Assembly: GCA_012103505.1 (NCBI GenBank)
Contig: WLWP01000001.1
Coordinates: 4,030,001-4,094,000 of the forward strand
Length of the DNA: 64,000 bases
Reading direction: 5' to 3'
Source: Pseudomonadales bacterium
GTDB lineage: Bacteria > Pseudomonadota > Gammaproteobacteria > Pseudomonadales > Azotimanducaceae
A program made the translations under genes and the position numbers. Under the pieces are notes generated by a model. That model had not been told where the DNA came from, did not search any database, and saw only the letters and a program-made list of their open reading frames with translations. This document shows positions 1-8,053 of this stretch, one piece after another (position 1 is the stretch's first letter; every line of letters begins with the position of its first letter).

Positions 1-1418
1 CTGATCAAATCACAGGGTTCGGTACTAAACGTTACCGAACCTATGTGCTCTCAGCCCTCACGCTAATCTACATAATGAACTTTGTGGACCGCGGCCTACT
101 CGCAGTGGTCGGTCCTGATCTTGTGCCCGAGCTAGGTATATCCGATACCCAGTTCGGTCTTCTTACTGGTTTCGGTTTTGCCCTTCTCTACACCATCGTT
201 GGTATTCCTCTCGCGCGCTACGCAGATGCGGCTCACCGTGTGTGGATTATGACCGTCTGTGTTGCTCTATGGTCTCTCATGACGGTGCTATGTGGGCTCG
301 CAACCGAAGTTACCATCGGCTCGGTCACAATTGGTGCGTTCTGGATTTTGTTGATGTGTCGCGTCGGTGTAGGTATCGGCGAGGCCGGTTGTACACCGCC
401 AGCCAATTCGTTAATCGCAGACTATTATGCGCCGCGTGACAGAGCCCAGGCGCTTGGCGTCTATGCCATGGGTGTAACCCTCGGCGGCATGTTTGCCAAC
501 TTGATAGGTGGTTGGGTGACAGACGCATTCGACTGGCGAACTGCATTTTATGTCGTCGGGCTGCCTGGCTTGTTGATTGCTGTGGTTTTTAAATTGACGG
601 TGAAAGAGCCGCCGCGGGGCTTTACTGACCCGAAGGAAACGCAATCGAATGAACCGGTTACGTTGCGCGAGGCGATCCGCGAACTGACGACGAAGCCCGC
701 GTTCTGGCTAATGACGGCTGGAGCCACGGTCGCTGCGTTCTGTGGTTACGGAATCTCCTCGTTCCAGTCCATCTTCCTGGTTCGTGCTCACGAAATCACA
801 ACCGGTGAAGCCGCCATTTGGATCAACACACCTGTGGCGTTGTCAGCTGCCCTCGGCACGTTTGCTACAGGTTGGCTTGCAACCAGACTTTACGAAAAAC
901 ATCCGGGTGCCATCGCCTGGATGCCAGCGCTGGGTTTGGCCCTGTCGATCCCATTCTATGTGTTTGCTTTCACGACAGAGAATCTACTCTTCGCCGCCAT
1001 CGGCTTGATCATCGGTGGATTCGTGAAGTACGGCTATATCGCCGCTCAGTACACCATCGGTCAGGGGGTCGTAAATATGCGCGTGCGTGCGATGGCAACT
1101 GCGGTGCTGTTGTTCATCGCCAATTTAATTGGCTACGGCTTTGGCCCACTATTCATTGGTTATACGTCTGACGTCTTTTTTGTCAGCGGCGCGGCTGAAC
1201 TCGGCGTTGCAGCAGAGGAGCTGGCTCGCAACCAGTGCCATCCGCGTGCCATCGGAGAGTTGAGCGAAAATCTGCAGAATGTGTGCGGTGCGGTCTACTC
1301 TCAGAGTTTACAGTCGGCAATGGTCATCATGGCGATCTTATACGCTGCAAGTTCACTGTTCTTCTTGTTAACCTGGCGTCGGCTGGATAAGGATATGGTA
1401 GACAGGAACTATAGCTAA
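1..1418 (+). CDS. MFS transporter, spinster-like (5' end cut by window edge)
   Basis: This is a major facilitator superfamily permease that would move a small organic solute across the inner membrane. The reading frame is open to base 3 with no stop, and typical family residues (RYRTYVLSALTLIYIMNFVDR) precede the first possible start (GTG at 45), so the true start lies off the window. Many hydrophobic helices are visible, with a GIPLARYADAAHR loop matching the family loop 2-3 motif and a Cys-containing loop near the C terminus (NQCHPRAIGE). It precedes CMD-like, 2OG-oxygenase and M29-like genes on the same strand and may import their substrate (inference). The substrate cannot be read from the sequence. 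Confidence 0.85.
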   Translation, partial: DQITGFGTKRYRTYVLSALTLIYIMNFVDRGLLAVVGPDLVPELGISDTQFGLLTGFGFALLYTIVGIPLARYADAAHRVWIMTVCVALWSLMTVLCGLATEVTIGSVTIGAFWILLMCRVGVGIGEAGCTPPANSLIADYYAPRDRAQALGVYAMGVTLGGMFANLIGGWVTDAFDWRTAFYVVGLPGLLIAVVFKLTVKEPPRGFTDPKETQSNEPVTLREAIRELTTKPAFWLMTAGATVAAFCGYGISSFQSIFLVRAHEITTGEAAIWINTPVALSAALGTFATGWLATRLYEKHPGAIAWMPALGLALSIPFYVFAFTTENLLFAAIGLIIGGFVKYGYIAAQYTIGQGVVNMRVRAMATAVLLFIANLIGYGFGPLFIGYTSDVFFVSGAAELGVAAEELARNQCHPRAIGELSENLQNVCGAVYSQSLQSAMVIMAILYAASSLFFLLTWRRLDKDMVDRNYS

Positions 1419-1591
1419 ACAGCATGCCACGAACGTGGACTATGCAGATCAGTTTGCGATGTCCCACGCTTCTGTGAGTTGCTCTTGGGAAATTGCGATC
1501 TCGGATTCCGACCTTCCCAACTGTGTCGCACTGCTAGTGTAGTATTTCAGTTGGCAATACAAGTTCTAACGATCGCCCAATGGGAGGTGTG

Positions 1592-2188
1592 ATGTCTGCA
1601 TGGATCAAGATGATCAGTGACGAACAGGCTGCAGACGATCTCAAGGAAATCCTGACGCTTTCGAGGACACCGCACGGGACAGTCGACAATGTTATGCGAG
1701 TGCATTCCCTGCGTCCTGCAACAATGCGAGGCCATGTGGTGTTGTACCGCGCGGTTCTTCACGATGACGACAATACATTGCCAATGTGGCTCCAGGAATG
1801 CATCGCGTCGTGGGTGTCATTGTTGAATCGATGTAACTATTCATTTGCCAACCACTGGACGAATGCTAAACATCTTATTGGTGATCCTGGACGAGCTGCG
1901 GAAATTGAAGGAGCGCTGCTTGCTCGCCGCCCAAGCGAAGCCTTCGCGACCCCAGAGCTAGCTCTGTTTGAATATGCAGAAAAACTCACGCTAAACCCAG
2001 GTGACATGATCCGGAGTGATGTGGAGAAAATGCAGAAAGCTGGGTATGACGATGGCGAAATTCTAGAGGCGAATCAGATCATCTGTTATTTCAACTATGT
2101 GAATCGGAGTCTGAATGGGCTGGGTGTAACCACGGAAAATGATACTGTTGGTTACTACAGTACCGAAGAGCCAAAACATTCACAGTGA
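1592..2188 (+). CDS. Carboxymuconolactone decarboxylase / AhpD-like protein with altered active site
   Basis: This roughly 198-residue alpha-helical protein belongs to the CMD/AhpD (peroxidase-related) family. The family motif is E...CxxC...H; here the segment reads RCNYSFANH, with Cys81 and His88 kept but Ser84 where the second, peroxidatic, Cys normally lies. Classical AhpD thiol peroxidase chemistry is therefore doubtful. An in-frame ATG exists at 1580, but GGGAGG at 1582-1587 is spaced correctly only for the ATG at 1592, so that start is preferred. The stop overlaps the next gene's GTG start (GTGA), which implies translational coupling. The function is probably in catabolism of the compound handled by the neighbouring oxygenase (inference). 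Confidence 0.75.
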   Translation: MSAWIKMISDEQAADDLKEILTLSRTPHGTVDNVMRVHSLRPATMRGHVVLYRAVLHDDDNTLPMWLQECIASWVSLLNRCNYSFANHWTNAKHLIGDPGRAAEIEGALLARRPSEAFATPELALFEYAEKLTLNPGDMIRSDVEKMQKAGYDDGEILEANQIICYFNYVNRSLNGLGVTTENDTVGYYSTEEPKHSQ

Positions 2189-3150
2189 GCAACGTGGCGA
2201 TTGGTGAGAATGCGATTCCGGTTGTCGATTTGGAACGCCTCGTACGGGGAGTGTTCGTAGCAGCGGATCTCCAATTGTTACGACAAGCGGTTGAGCACTT
2301 CGGTTTTTTATATGTCATCAATCATGGCATTTCTGACTCTTGCATTCGCGATGCGCGAGCGAGCGCTCGGTTGTTTTTCAATCAAACGTTGGCGGCAAAA
2401 CAAGCTCTATCGATCTCGAGACACCATCGGGGATGGCTAGCCGCCGGTGGTGCTCAGATGGCGGCGGATGTTTTACCTGACATGAAAGAAAGCTTCATTT
2501 GGGGGGCTGCGTTGGATACCAATCACCCATCTGAACACCGGCTCCGAGGTCCTAATCAGTGGCCGGAGCACTTGCCCGAGATGCACGGACCCGCCGAGGT
2601 ATGGTTTGAGTGTGCGGAACGTTTAGCCTGTTTGTTATTGGCGGGCTTGGCCGTGTCTTATGACCTCGACGCCAAGTACTTTCTTAGGCATAGCGATCGC
2701 CCCTTGAGCAGAGCGTCATACGTTTACTACCCGAGTAGAGTGGCTCGGGTTGGTTTAGAGGAGCAGTTTGGTGTGGGTCCACATACTGACTTTGGTGTCT
2801 TAACAGTGCTCAGCCAAGATGCTGTCGGAGGATTGCAGGTGGAAGTTGGTGAAAACAACTGGATCGATGTGCCGCCAAAGGAAGATGCGCTGATTGTTAA
2901 TGTTGGGGACCTTCTTTGTCGTTGGTCCAATGGTTGTATGCAATCCGCTCGCCATCGTGTTATTCGACCCGTCGATGTTGATCGTGTTTCGCTTGTGCTG
3001 GCTTTTGATCCAAATCCAGAGACCGTGATCGATCCGGTAGATTTCAGATCGAATGAAGCGCCAAAGCCAGATACGGTTACCTGTGGTGAATATTTGGACT
3101 GGCGTTTTTCGAAGGCATTTGCTTACCGCCGAACGGGTGAAGCCAGGTGA
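2185..3150 (+). CDS. 2-oxoglutarate/Fe(II)-dependent oxygenase, isopenicillin N synthase-like
   Basis: This 321-residue protein has the DIOX_N plus 2OG-FeII_Oxy layout. The N-terminal part contains the INHGIS segment typical of the family. The iron triad is visible as His200-x-Asp202 (GPHTDFG) and His257 (ARHRVI), and the 2-oxoglutarate-binding RxS is Arg267-Val-Ser269. It should be a soluble non-haem iron oxygenase that hydroxylates or desaturates a small molecule while decarboxylating 2-oxoglutarate. It starts with GTG overlapping the previous stop, and its own stop overlaps the next GTG, so 1592-4247 behaves as one translationally coupled unit. The substrate is unknown. Confidence 0.85.
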   Translation: MSNVAIGENAIPVVDLERLVRGVFVAADLQLLRQAVEHFGFLYVINHGISDSCIRDARASARLFFNQTLAAKQALSISRHHRGWLAAGGAQMAADVLPDMKESFIWGAALDTNHPSEHRLRGPNQWPEHLPEMHGPAEVWFECAERLACLLLAGLAVSYDLDAKYFLRHSDRPLSRASYVYYPSRVARVGLEEQFGVGPHTDFGVLTVLSQDAVGGLQVEVGENNWIDVPPKEDALIVNVGDLLCRWSNGCMQSARHRVIRPVDVDRVSLVLAFDPNPETVIDPVDFRSNEAPKPDTVTCGEYLDWRFSKAFAYRRTGEAR

Positions 3151-4247
3151 CTGATTTGGCGACCAACCAATCAGCGCTCAGAGGAGCGCACAATCTGTTG
3201 TTCAACTGTTTGGAACTCAATGCCGGTGACCATCTCCTCATTGTCCAGGAAAATCCAGATCTTGGATGGTATGACCGTGAGGTCGTTGAGTTTGTCTCGA
3301 ACGTTGCGCGGGATATGAGTGCTAGTGTCACGCTGCGAAATGTCGAAGGTCCTGACAATAGATACGTAAGTGATGATGCCGCAACGGAAGACGCTCAGGC
3401 TATAGATAGCGACTTTGATTGTTGTCTTTTCTTTTCCCGTATTGGCGATCAGATGCGATTTGATCCTAAGCTCAAGGGTAGCAGACGCATTATGTGCTAC
3501 GTGAGGTCAATGGAAAGCCTCGCATCAAGTTATGGCGGGATACACTACCAGGCGTTGGCTGAACTGAAAGCCATGATTGACAGAGTCTTGTTTGGTGCAC
3601 AAGACATTGTGCTCACCTGTCCGCTTGGCACGTCGCTGAAAGGAAGAGTTCAGGGTGGGGTGCCAGCTGAAGATGTGACCGTTCGGCGATTCCCACTCGG
3701 GGTACACACACCCTTGAATGCTGCGGAGTTTTCAGGAGAAGTGCGGCTTGCACGCTATCTGACGACAACAGGGTCACGTGTTTATGCACCCGCGAGCATA
3801 GTGATCAATCAGCCAGTGACCGCGAACATCTCAGCAGGGCGCATTGTTGGTTATGCTGGCGATCCGAATGACCTGCAACAGATACACTCCCAATACGCTA
3901 ACGTCAGTGAGAAATTCGAAATCGACGCTGACAGCGTACTCTCGTGGCATGCAGGACTACATCCGGGGTGCCATTTCTCTGGTCGAGCAACAACGGACCC
4001 TGACAAGTGGTCTAACACTGTATTTACTAGTCCGAAGTTCCTGCATTTTCACACCTGTGGTAATGCCCCTCCGGGAGAGATCTGCTGGATGGTGCTGGAT
4101 CCGACGATTTCTGTAGATGGAGTAGCCTTGTGGGATAGCGGCAGGCTTTATCCGGAGAGATTTCCGGAGCTGTGTGGGTGTCTCAGTGAATGGCCAGAGT
4201 TGAAATCGCTCTATCGTGGAGCCTATGGTTCTGTGGGTCTGGTTTAA
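3147..4247 (+). CDS. M29 aminopeptidase / NicX-like metalloenzyme
   Basis: The 366-residue protein resembles the family that joins M29 metallo-aminopeptidases and the ring-cleaving 2,5-dihydroxypyridine dioxygenase NicX. The N-terminal Rossmann-like part (LNAGDHLLIVQENPDLGWYD) and a C-terminal region rich in possible metal ligands (WHAGLHPGC, LHFHTCGNAPPGE, LDPTISVDG) support this. Peptidase and dioxygenase members of the family are hard to separate by eye. The placement after a 2OG oxygenase favours a catabolic role, possibly ring opening (inference). The GTG start overlaps the upstream stop as GTGA. It ends convergently with the ADP-ribosylglycohydrolase-like gene. Confidence 0.6.
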   Translation: MTDLATNQSALRGAHNLLFNCLELNAGDHLLIVQENPDLGWYDREVVEFVSNVARDMSASVTLRNVEGPDNRYVSDDAATEDAQAIDSDFDCCLFFSRIGDQMRFDPKLKGSRRIMCYVRSMESLASSYGGIHYQALAELKAMIDRVLFGAQDIVLTCPLGTSLKGRVQGGVPAEDVTVRRFPLGVHTPLNAAEFSGEVRLARYLTTTGSRVYAPASIVINQPVTANISAGRIVGYAGDPNDLQQIHSQYANVSEKFEIDADSVLSWHAGLHPGCHFSGRATTDPDKWSNTVFTSPKFLHFHTCGNAPPGEICWMVLDPTISVDGVALWDSGRLYPERFPELCGCLSEWPELKSLYRGAYGSVGLV

Positions 4248-4276
4248 CGATGGTAGCGCTGCTAGCTAGTTCTTGT

Positions 4277-4298
4277 CCGTACTAGCCATTCGGTACGG
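4277..4298. terminator. Inverted repeat between convergent genes, possible bidirectional terminator
   Basis: CCGTAC (4277-4282) and GTACGG (4293-4298) form a six-base-pair stem with a ten-base loop, and partly complementary CTAGC/GCTAG tracts lie outside. It sits in the 58-base gap between two converging genes. There is no T-tract, so termination is only a guess. Confidence 0.3.
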
Positions 4299-4305
4299 GT
4301 TGTGA

Positions 4306-5460
4306 CTAGCTCAGGATTTCGTCAATCATTCTCTCGATATCGGTGATCCCATTAACCTGCTCTAACCAGCTTTCTGGGATGCCTTTATCCCCGCCGATAC
4401 CATATCGCGCACCCGCAACGGCACCTAGAAGGATTGCACGTCCGCAGTTGTCACCACCGGCGTAGATGTTGTGGCGTATGGCGTCGGTGAAATTGTTAAC
4501 AGTTTTAAGATTGTACAATATGCTTGGTACCCCCACACCCAAATCACAATGCAAGCCGAAGTGTTTGCTGACTTCGCGAACGGAAGCCGTAGCGCCAAGT
4601 GCTGTTTGTAACCGCTCTTTTATGGGGTCGGGTGCCACCTGTATCGCAGCACTTAGCGCATCGCTTGGCGTCTCTCCTCTCAGTGTTGCCGTTAGAAGGG
4701 CGGCGCAGACACGACCATAATCCACGGCGCGGGGCGCATTATTTGTCACCCGAATAGCAGACTCGCAGATCTGATCTAAATTTGGATCCGTTAGATGGCA
4801 GGCAATCAGCGGCGGGAGCTTACTGATCGCCGGTAGCTGTTCATCGATTGCTCCCGGATACTCATCCGACGCGGACAGTGCCTCCACCAATGCTAGACCA
4901 TAAACCCTGGAGTTTTTGGGATCTGGCATCTGGTTCGCATACCACTCTACTCGGTCCCGCAAGGCGATGCCGTCGTACTGTTTGACGGCAGCTAGGACCT
5001 TAGTCAGCATACTTTGCTGATCTTTACTTGGGCCATCGTAGGGGATGGCATCGACTGCTTCGATGGCTTCGTGCTCGTCTCGATAAATACGATCCAACGT
5101 TTGTCGGGTTGGCCTGTCGATGTAGCCAACAAACCCTCCGCCGTAGCCAAAGTGTCGCCTAAACGCTTCGGTGTATTGAACTTTTTCATAACGACCAAGG
5201 TTGTCTGCCAGGCTGCGCAACATAACGATCATCTGCTCACCATATTGCGAAAGGTCACCGGCTTGCTTGTGTTCATGCGCGAAATAGCCGACACCGCCTT
5301 CATAGTCACGCGCATCCGGCGTTCGGAATACGGGGTCTGTTGGGGCGAGGTCACTGATCCTTCGCTGGCTGTAAACCCAGTGAAATCCAAGGGATGCAGC
5401 GTCAGCGACGACCGCACCGAGAATGCTGCTGCGTGCCCGGATTTTGATTTCCTGGTTCAT
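4306..5460 (-). CDS. ADP-ribosylglycohydrolase (DraG/ARH) family protein
   Basis: The 384-residue protein has the ARH fold signature. It begins ILGAVVADAASLGFHW, where the family usually has GxxxGDAxG with metal-binding residues, and ends with GGDNCGRAILLGAVAGARYG, matching the family's GGDTDT..A..GA block. Such enzymes remove ADP-ribose from proteins or small molecules using paired Mg ions. GGDN in place of GGDTDT alters at least one usual metal ligand, so the substrate or activity may differ from DraG. It is a single gene on the minus strand, convergent with the M29-like gene. A role in regulating the neighbouring pathways is not shown. Confidence 0.75.
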   Translation of the reverse strand: MNQEIKIRARSSILGAVVADAASLGFHWVYSQRRISDLAPTDPVFRTPDARDYEGGVGYFAHEHKQAGDLSQYGEQMIVMLRSLADNLGRYEKVQYTEAFRRHFGYGGGFVGYIDRPTRQTLDRIYRDEHEAIEAVDAIPYDGPSKDQQSMLTKVLAAVKQYDGIALRDRVEWYANQMPDPKNSRVYGLALVEALSASDEYPGAIDEQLPAISKLPPLIACHLTDPNLDQICESAIRVTNNAPRAVDYGRVCAALLTATLRGETPSDALSAAIQVAPDPIKERLQTALGATASVREVSKHFGLHCDLGVGVPSILYNLKTVNNFTDAIRHNIYAGGDNCGRAILLGAVAGARYGIGGDKGIPESWLEQVNGITDIERMIDEILS

Positions 5461-5591
5461 ATCTTGCCTGTACGTATAGGTTCAACCAGGACATTACTCC
5501 GATGGGAATTGAGAAAATAGGTAGCGCGTGAAAAAACTCGAAGCAGTATTTAGCCATACGACTTAGCGCTCTTCGGCGGGTAGATTCCTGG

Positions 5592-5741
5592 CAGGGCAAG
5601 TGCTGCAATCTAATTGTGCTGGCCGCAGGATTCCAAACAGAACGGTATCTGTACCCGGGTGACTATGTGAGTTGCGATGGTATTCGGGTGTACGATTTGT
5701 GAGGCAAAGACGGCGCGCGTGCCTACCTAACCATGACGATT
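5592..5741 (+). pseudogene. Relic of an FAD monooxygenase (Baeyer-Villiger type), C-terminal piece with nonsense codon
   Basis: One frame reads NLIVLAAGFQTERYLYP, then DGIRVYDL, a TGA stop at 5700-5702, and then GKDGARAYLTMTI. This matches, in order, the conserved late part of Baeyer-Villiger/flavin monooxygenases (IVLATGF...W...GRDG...DLWG..ARAYL), with the Trp codon of DLW replaced by TGA. Homology stops at about 5741, ten bases before the 24-bp repeat at 5751. No ribosome binding site or intact frame exists, so this is a dead fragment. The rest of 5461-5935 holds no gene I can support. Confidence 0.7.
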
Positions 5742-5750
5742 CTCAGCTGG

Positions 5751-5774
5751 TCAGATTGGCACTAAGTTGGGCAC
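5751..5774 (+). repeat. 24-bp direct repeat, copy 1
   Basis: TCAGATTGGCACTAAGTTGG followed by GCAC recurs at 16108-16131 in the same orientation with one mismatch (G to A). Flanking sequences are unrelated. The monooxygenase relic ends at this copy, and a DoxX relic lies close to the other. It may be the end of a lost insertion sequence or a recombination site. Confidence 0.7.
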
Positions 5775-5935
5775 AGTTTCCTACTTTTCTTTGGCGTACA
5801 GAGGATAATGTATCTATGGAGAGAGGCTGGCGATTACATAGGGTCGTGCTGATCAGCCTCGAATCCAATGCTGACCATATAGGCATGTTCGCTATGTTGT
5901 GTGAAATCGCCAGGTCTCGCCATAAGATCAATCTT

Positions 5936-6289
5936 TCAAGCGGCGTTGAAATACTCTTCTTGAATTACTTTGCCATCTTCGCTCCAAATCCTGCGGATGA
6001 CCTCATGCCAGAAAATTTTGCTTCCGTCTTGCATATCGAAATCGAAGGTGAACTCTGAGGCAGAGAAGTTACCGTCCACGATCGTGTGGTGACGCTTAAT
6101 TCCATTCGCTTTTGCTATCGCTCCGGCAAATCCTTCCATTTTTGCAACCATTTCAGCCTTGTTCGCAGTAGAACCATTGCCATAGTCTTTCGTCGCAGCT
6201 TCTTCCGAGAAATGTTCTTTTACAGCATCAACGATCGCACCCGTTTCGACAGTAGCGTCCATCTTCTCGACTTGTTCTCTAATATTCAT
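5936..6289 (-). CDS. NTF2-like / SnoaL-like small protein
   Basis: This 117-residue protein has the size and pattern of the nuclear-transport-factor-2-like alpha+beta barrel: an N-terminal helix pair (VEKMDATVETGAIVDAVKEHF), then strands with HHTIVDGNFSASEFTFDF and a C-terminal IWSEDGKVIQEEYF. Members are often isomerases, hydratases or binding proteins for small molecules. It is the last gene of a minus-strand run starting at the YHS protein gene, 33 bases after the MAPEG gene. No signal peptide is seen, so it is probably cytoplasmic. Function within the operon is unknown. Confidence 0.7.
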   Translation of the reverse strand: MNIREQVEKMDATVETGAIVDAVKEHFSEEAATKDYGNGSTANKAEMVAKMEGFAGAIAKANGIKRHHTIVDGNFSASEFTFDFDMQDGSKIFWHEVIRRIWSEDGKVIQEEYFNAA

Positions 6290-6322
6290 ATTCTCTAATT
6301 CCTTTATTGGTTGGATATTTTG

Positions 6323-6730
6323 TTAAACGATGTTTGCACCGATAACGAGTATTGCGGCCCATGAGACGAGGTACACGGGTGTTCTCAAATAAGGAATACC
6401 GAGCGTGTAAACGACTGCGTGACCAAGGCGAGCCAGAAAGAAAATCTGTGCCCACATTGCAATGCTTTGATAGGAGGCCTCCGACGCCAGATGACCAGCC
6501 GCGATGATTACGGCAGCAAACGCTGGTAACGTTTCCACCATATTGAGGTGAGCACGTTGTGAGCGTTGTGCCCAAAGTGGTACCTCAGGTTCGACTTTGG
6601 GGTAACCCTCAGGGTAGTTGTTCAGGAACGTAGGGATACCCCAGGTAATAGCGCGTGAAAGAATATAGGGTGTCCATAATAGGACAGCGAGCATGCCGCT
6701 CAATCCTAGATACATATATGCAGTTTCCAT
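6323..6730 (-). CDS. MAPEG family membrane protein
   Basis: The 135-residue integral membrane protein matches MAPEG (membrane-associated proteins in eicosanoid and glutathione metabolism). It has four hydrophobic segments and the family motif region QRSQRAHLNMVETLP (compare ERxxxNxxE), where glutathione binds in characterised members. Bacterial relatives are usually glutathione transferases or peroxidases for lipophilic substrates. AAGGA lies just upstream of the ATG. It follows the TlpA-like gene by 14 bases, so both are probably on one mRNA. A thiol-dependent detoxification role fits its neighbours (inference). Confidence 0.85.
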   Translation of the reverse strand: METAYMYLGLSGMLAVLLWTPYILSRAITWGIPTFLNNYPEGYPKVEPEVPLWAQRSQRAHLNMVETLPAFAAVIIAAGHLASEASYQSIAMWAQIFFLARLGHAVVYTLGIPYLRTPVYLVSWAAILVIGANIV

Positions 6731-6744
6731 CTTTATTTCCTTTT

Positions 6745-7269
6745 CTAGTTTGTGTTGGAGATCGTAAGGTTGGGGTTGAGCAACCCCGTGACCACACGCT
6801 CAATTGCTGTGTCCAACGGGTCGGGACTTACCGTGCCAAACACAATCTGGTTACTGCCATCGAGCACGACAACAGTGGGTGTTCCTGGAATTTGAAGATA
6901 TTCCGCAAGTCCATCCCCGTTGTTGAGAACATCCATCGTTAAGCCGCGTTGTGTGGCATATGATTTGGTATCGCCCTCATCGAAAACACTGATAGCGACG
7001 ACTTTAAGTCCGTGGTTGTGATATTTGTCGTGTAATGACTGGATGGTTGGGAAGAGCTTTTTACAATGCGGGCACCAGGTGGCCCAAAACATGAAAACTT
7101 TGGGATGTCCGTCATAGGTCGAGAGTGACCACGTTTGTCCCTGGGTACTAGTTAAAGAAAAATCCGGCAGCAAGGTGTTAGAGGCCGCTGAAGCGGAACC
7201 CACCCAGAATAGGGACACACCGACCATGAGGATAAACATCCGTCGAATCACCCATATCGGAGCTTTCAT
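6745..7269 (-). CDS. TlpA/ResA-like periplasmic thioredoxin-fold protein
   Basis: The protein of about 174 residues begins with a basic segment and a hydrophobic stretch ending SASA, so it is exported or anchored in the inner membrane with its domain in the periplasm. The redoxin fold carries the active-site pair Cys66-Pro-His-Cys69 in FWATWCPHCKK and the family cis-Pro segment IPGTPTVVV. It should reduce, or be oxidised with, exported thiol proteins. The ATG at 7269 overlaps the DoxX stop (ATGA); an upstream in-frame ATG at 7302 would extend it into DoxX and is less likely. CPHC is a DsbA-like dipeptide, unlike the CEPC or CVPC common in ResA. Confidence 0.85.
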   Translation of the reverse strand: MKAPIWVIRRMFILMVGVSLFWVGSASAASNTLLPDFSLTSTQGQTWSLSTYDGHPKVFMFWATWCPHCKKLFPTIQSLHDKYHNHGLKVVAISVFDEGDTKSYATQRGLTMDVLNNGDGLAEYLQIPGTPTVVVLDGSNQIVFGTVSPDPLDTAIERVVTGLLNPNLTISNTN

Positions 7270-7856
7270 GGACGAACTCCCGACAATCGATGTTTTATCC
7301 AATAATCTAAACTGGTGTAACGCCCGCCGCCGGTGAAAAACAAAGACAACAACATGGCAAAATAGGTGATTGCGAACTCAATACCATTGTTGAGAATGGT
7401 GATGGAGCCAGAACTGGTCAGCCATCGATAATTGCCATGTTCTTTAAGAATGGCGATTGCTCGAGCCTTTTTTTCCACTGCCTCGAAAACACGGTCATTG
7501 GCCAACCAACTGGTCGCATCAGATAGTACGAGCCATCCGTTGTCCCAATGCACCATGAATGCAGCAACCAACATAACAATCATTAGAGGTATTGATATCA
7601 GGCGTACGCCTAGCCCAATGATGAGAAGTACGCCACCTATTAGTTCGGCTCCCACGGCCAGCATTGCCATAAACACTGGAAACGGTAATTCCAATGAGTG
7701 TTCAAACCAACTCGTGACACCGTTAAAGCCGAGGTACTTGTTCCAACCTGATTGGAGCATCACAGGCGCTAAATAGAGTCGAAGCGCGAGTGGTGCGAGC
7801 CCTTCGGCGACTCCCAGGCTATCGATCCAGCGATTAAAATGGGCTGTTAAGTTCAT
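7266..7856 (-). CDS. DoxX family membrane protein
   Basis: The 196-residue protein has the DoxX layout: LRLYLAPVMLQSGWNKYLGF in the first helix, GAELIGGVLLIIGLGVRL in the second, and two further helices. A long insert follows (GWLVLSDATSWLAND...) before ITYFAMLLSLFFTGGGRYTSLDYWI, a form seen in the HvfX-like subgroup as I recall it. DoxX proteins are linked to membrane thiol or quinone redox systems. AGGAG at 7863-7867 overlaps the stop of the small upstream ORF, and the stop overlaps the TlpA-like start, so translation is tightly coupled. A decayed copy of its core lies at 15907-16007. Confidence 0.85.
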   Translation of the reverse strand: MNLTAHFNRWIDSLGVAEGLAPLALRLYLAPVMLQSGWNKYLGFNGVTSWFEHSLELPFPVFMAMLAVGAELIGGVLLIIGLGVRLISIPLMIVMLVAAFMVHWDNGWLVLSDATSWLANDRVFEAVEKKARAIAILKEHGNYRWLTSSGSITILNNGIEFAITYFAMLLSLFFTGGGRYTSLDYWIKHRLSGVRP

Positions 7857-7865
7857 CGGTCGCTC

Positions 7866-7991
7866 CTAGATTTTTTGTTCAACGGCAACAAGGTTCGTCA
7901 AAAGTGCGCTGAGTGAACTCACAATGAGCACTGTTTCGCCTGCGCTGAGAACTTCGTCGTCGAGCAGCGAAACATGTTTGTTAGTGCGCAT
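7866..7991 (-). CDS. Unrecognised 41-residue protein in the DoxX operon
   Basis: This short frame starts with ATG at 7991, eight bases after a perfect AGGAG (8000-8004), and ends at TAG 7866-7868, which overlaps the Shine-Dalgarno sequence of doxX. It encodes about 41 residues beginning MRTNKHVSLLDDEVLSAG, followed by a hydrophobic stretch (ETVLIVSSLSALLTNLVAV) and a short polar tail. It contains no Cys, so it is not a bufferin-type metallophore precursor. The position between the YHS and DoxX genes and its own ribosome binding site suggest a real micropeptide or a leader that couples translation. I do not recognise the family. Confidence 0.55.
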   Translation of the reverse strand: MRTNKHVSLLDDEVLSAGETVLIVSSLSALLTNLVAVEQKI

Positions 7992-8053
7992 TGGGAGGTC
8001 TCCTAGAGAACAATGAGGAAGCGGTTAGGCCACCCCAATGTTCTCGGCAGCGC

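Noticed and set aside
1580..1591. Upstream ATG for the CMD-like gene
   Set aside because: The GGGAGG box lies inside this extension and fits only the ATG at 1592.
7866..7991. Small ORF as a bufferin-like metallophore precursor because of the HvfX-like DoxX
   Set aside because: The peptide has no Cys, and no MNIO (DUF692) or HvfC-like gene is nearby.
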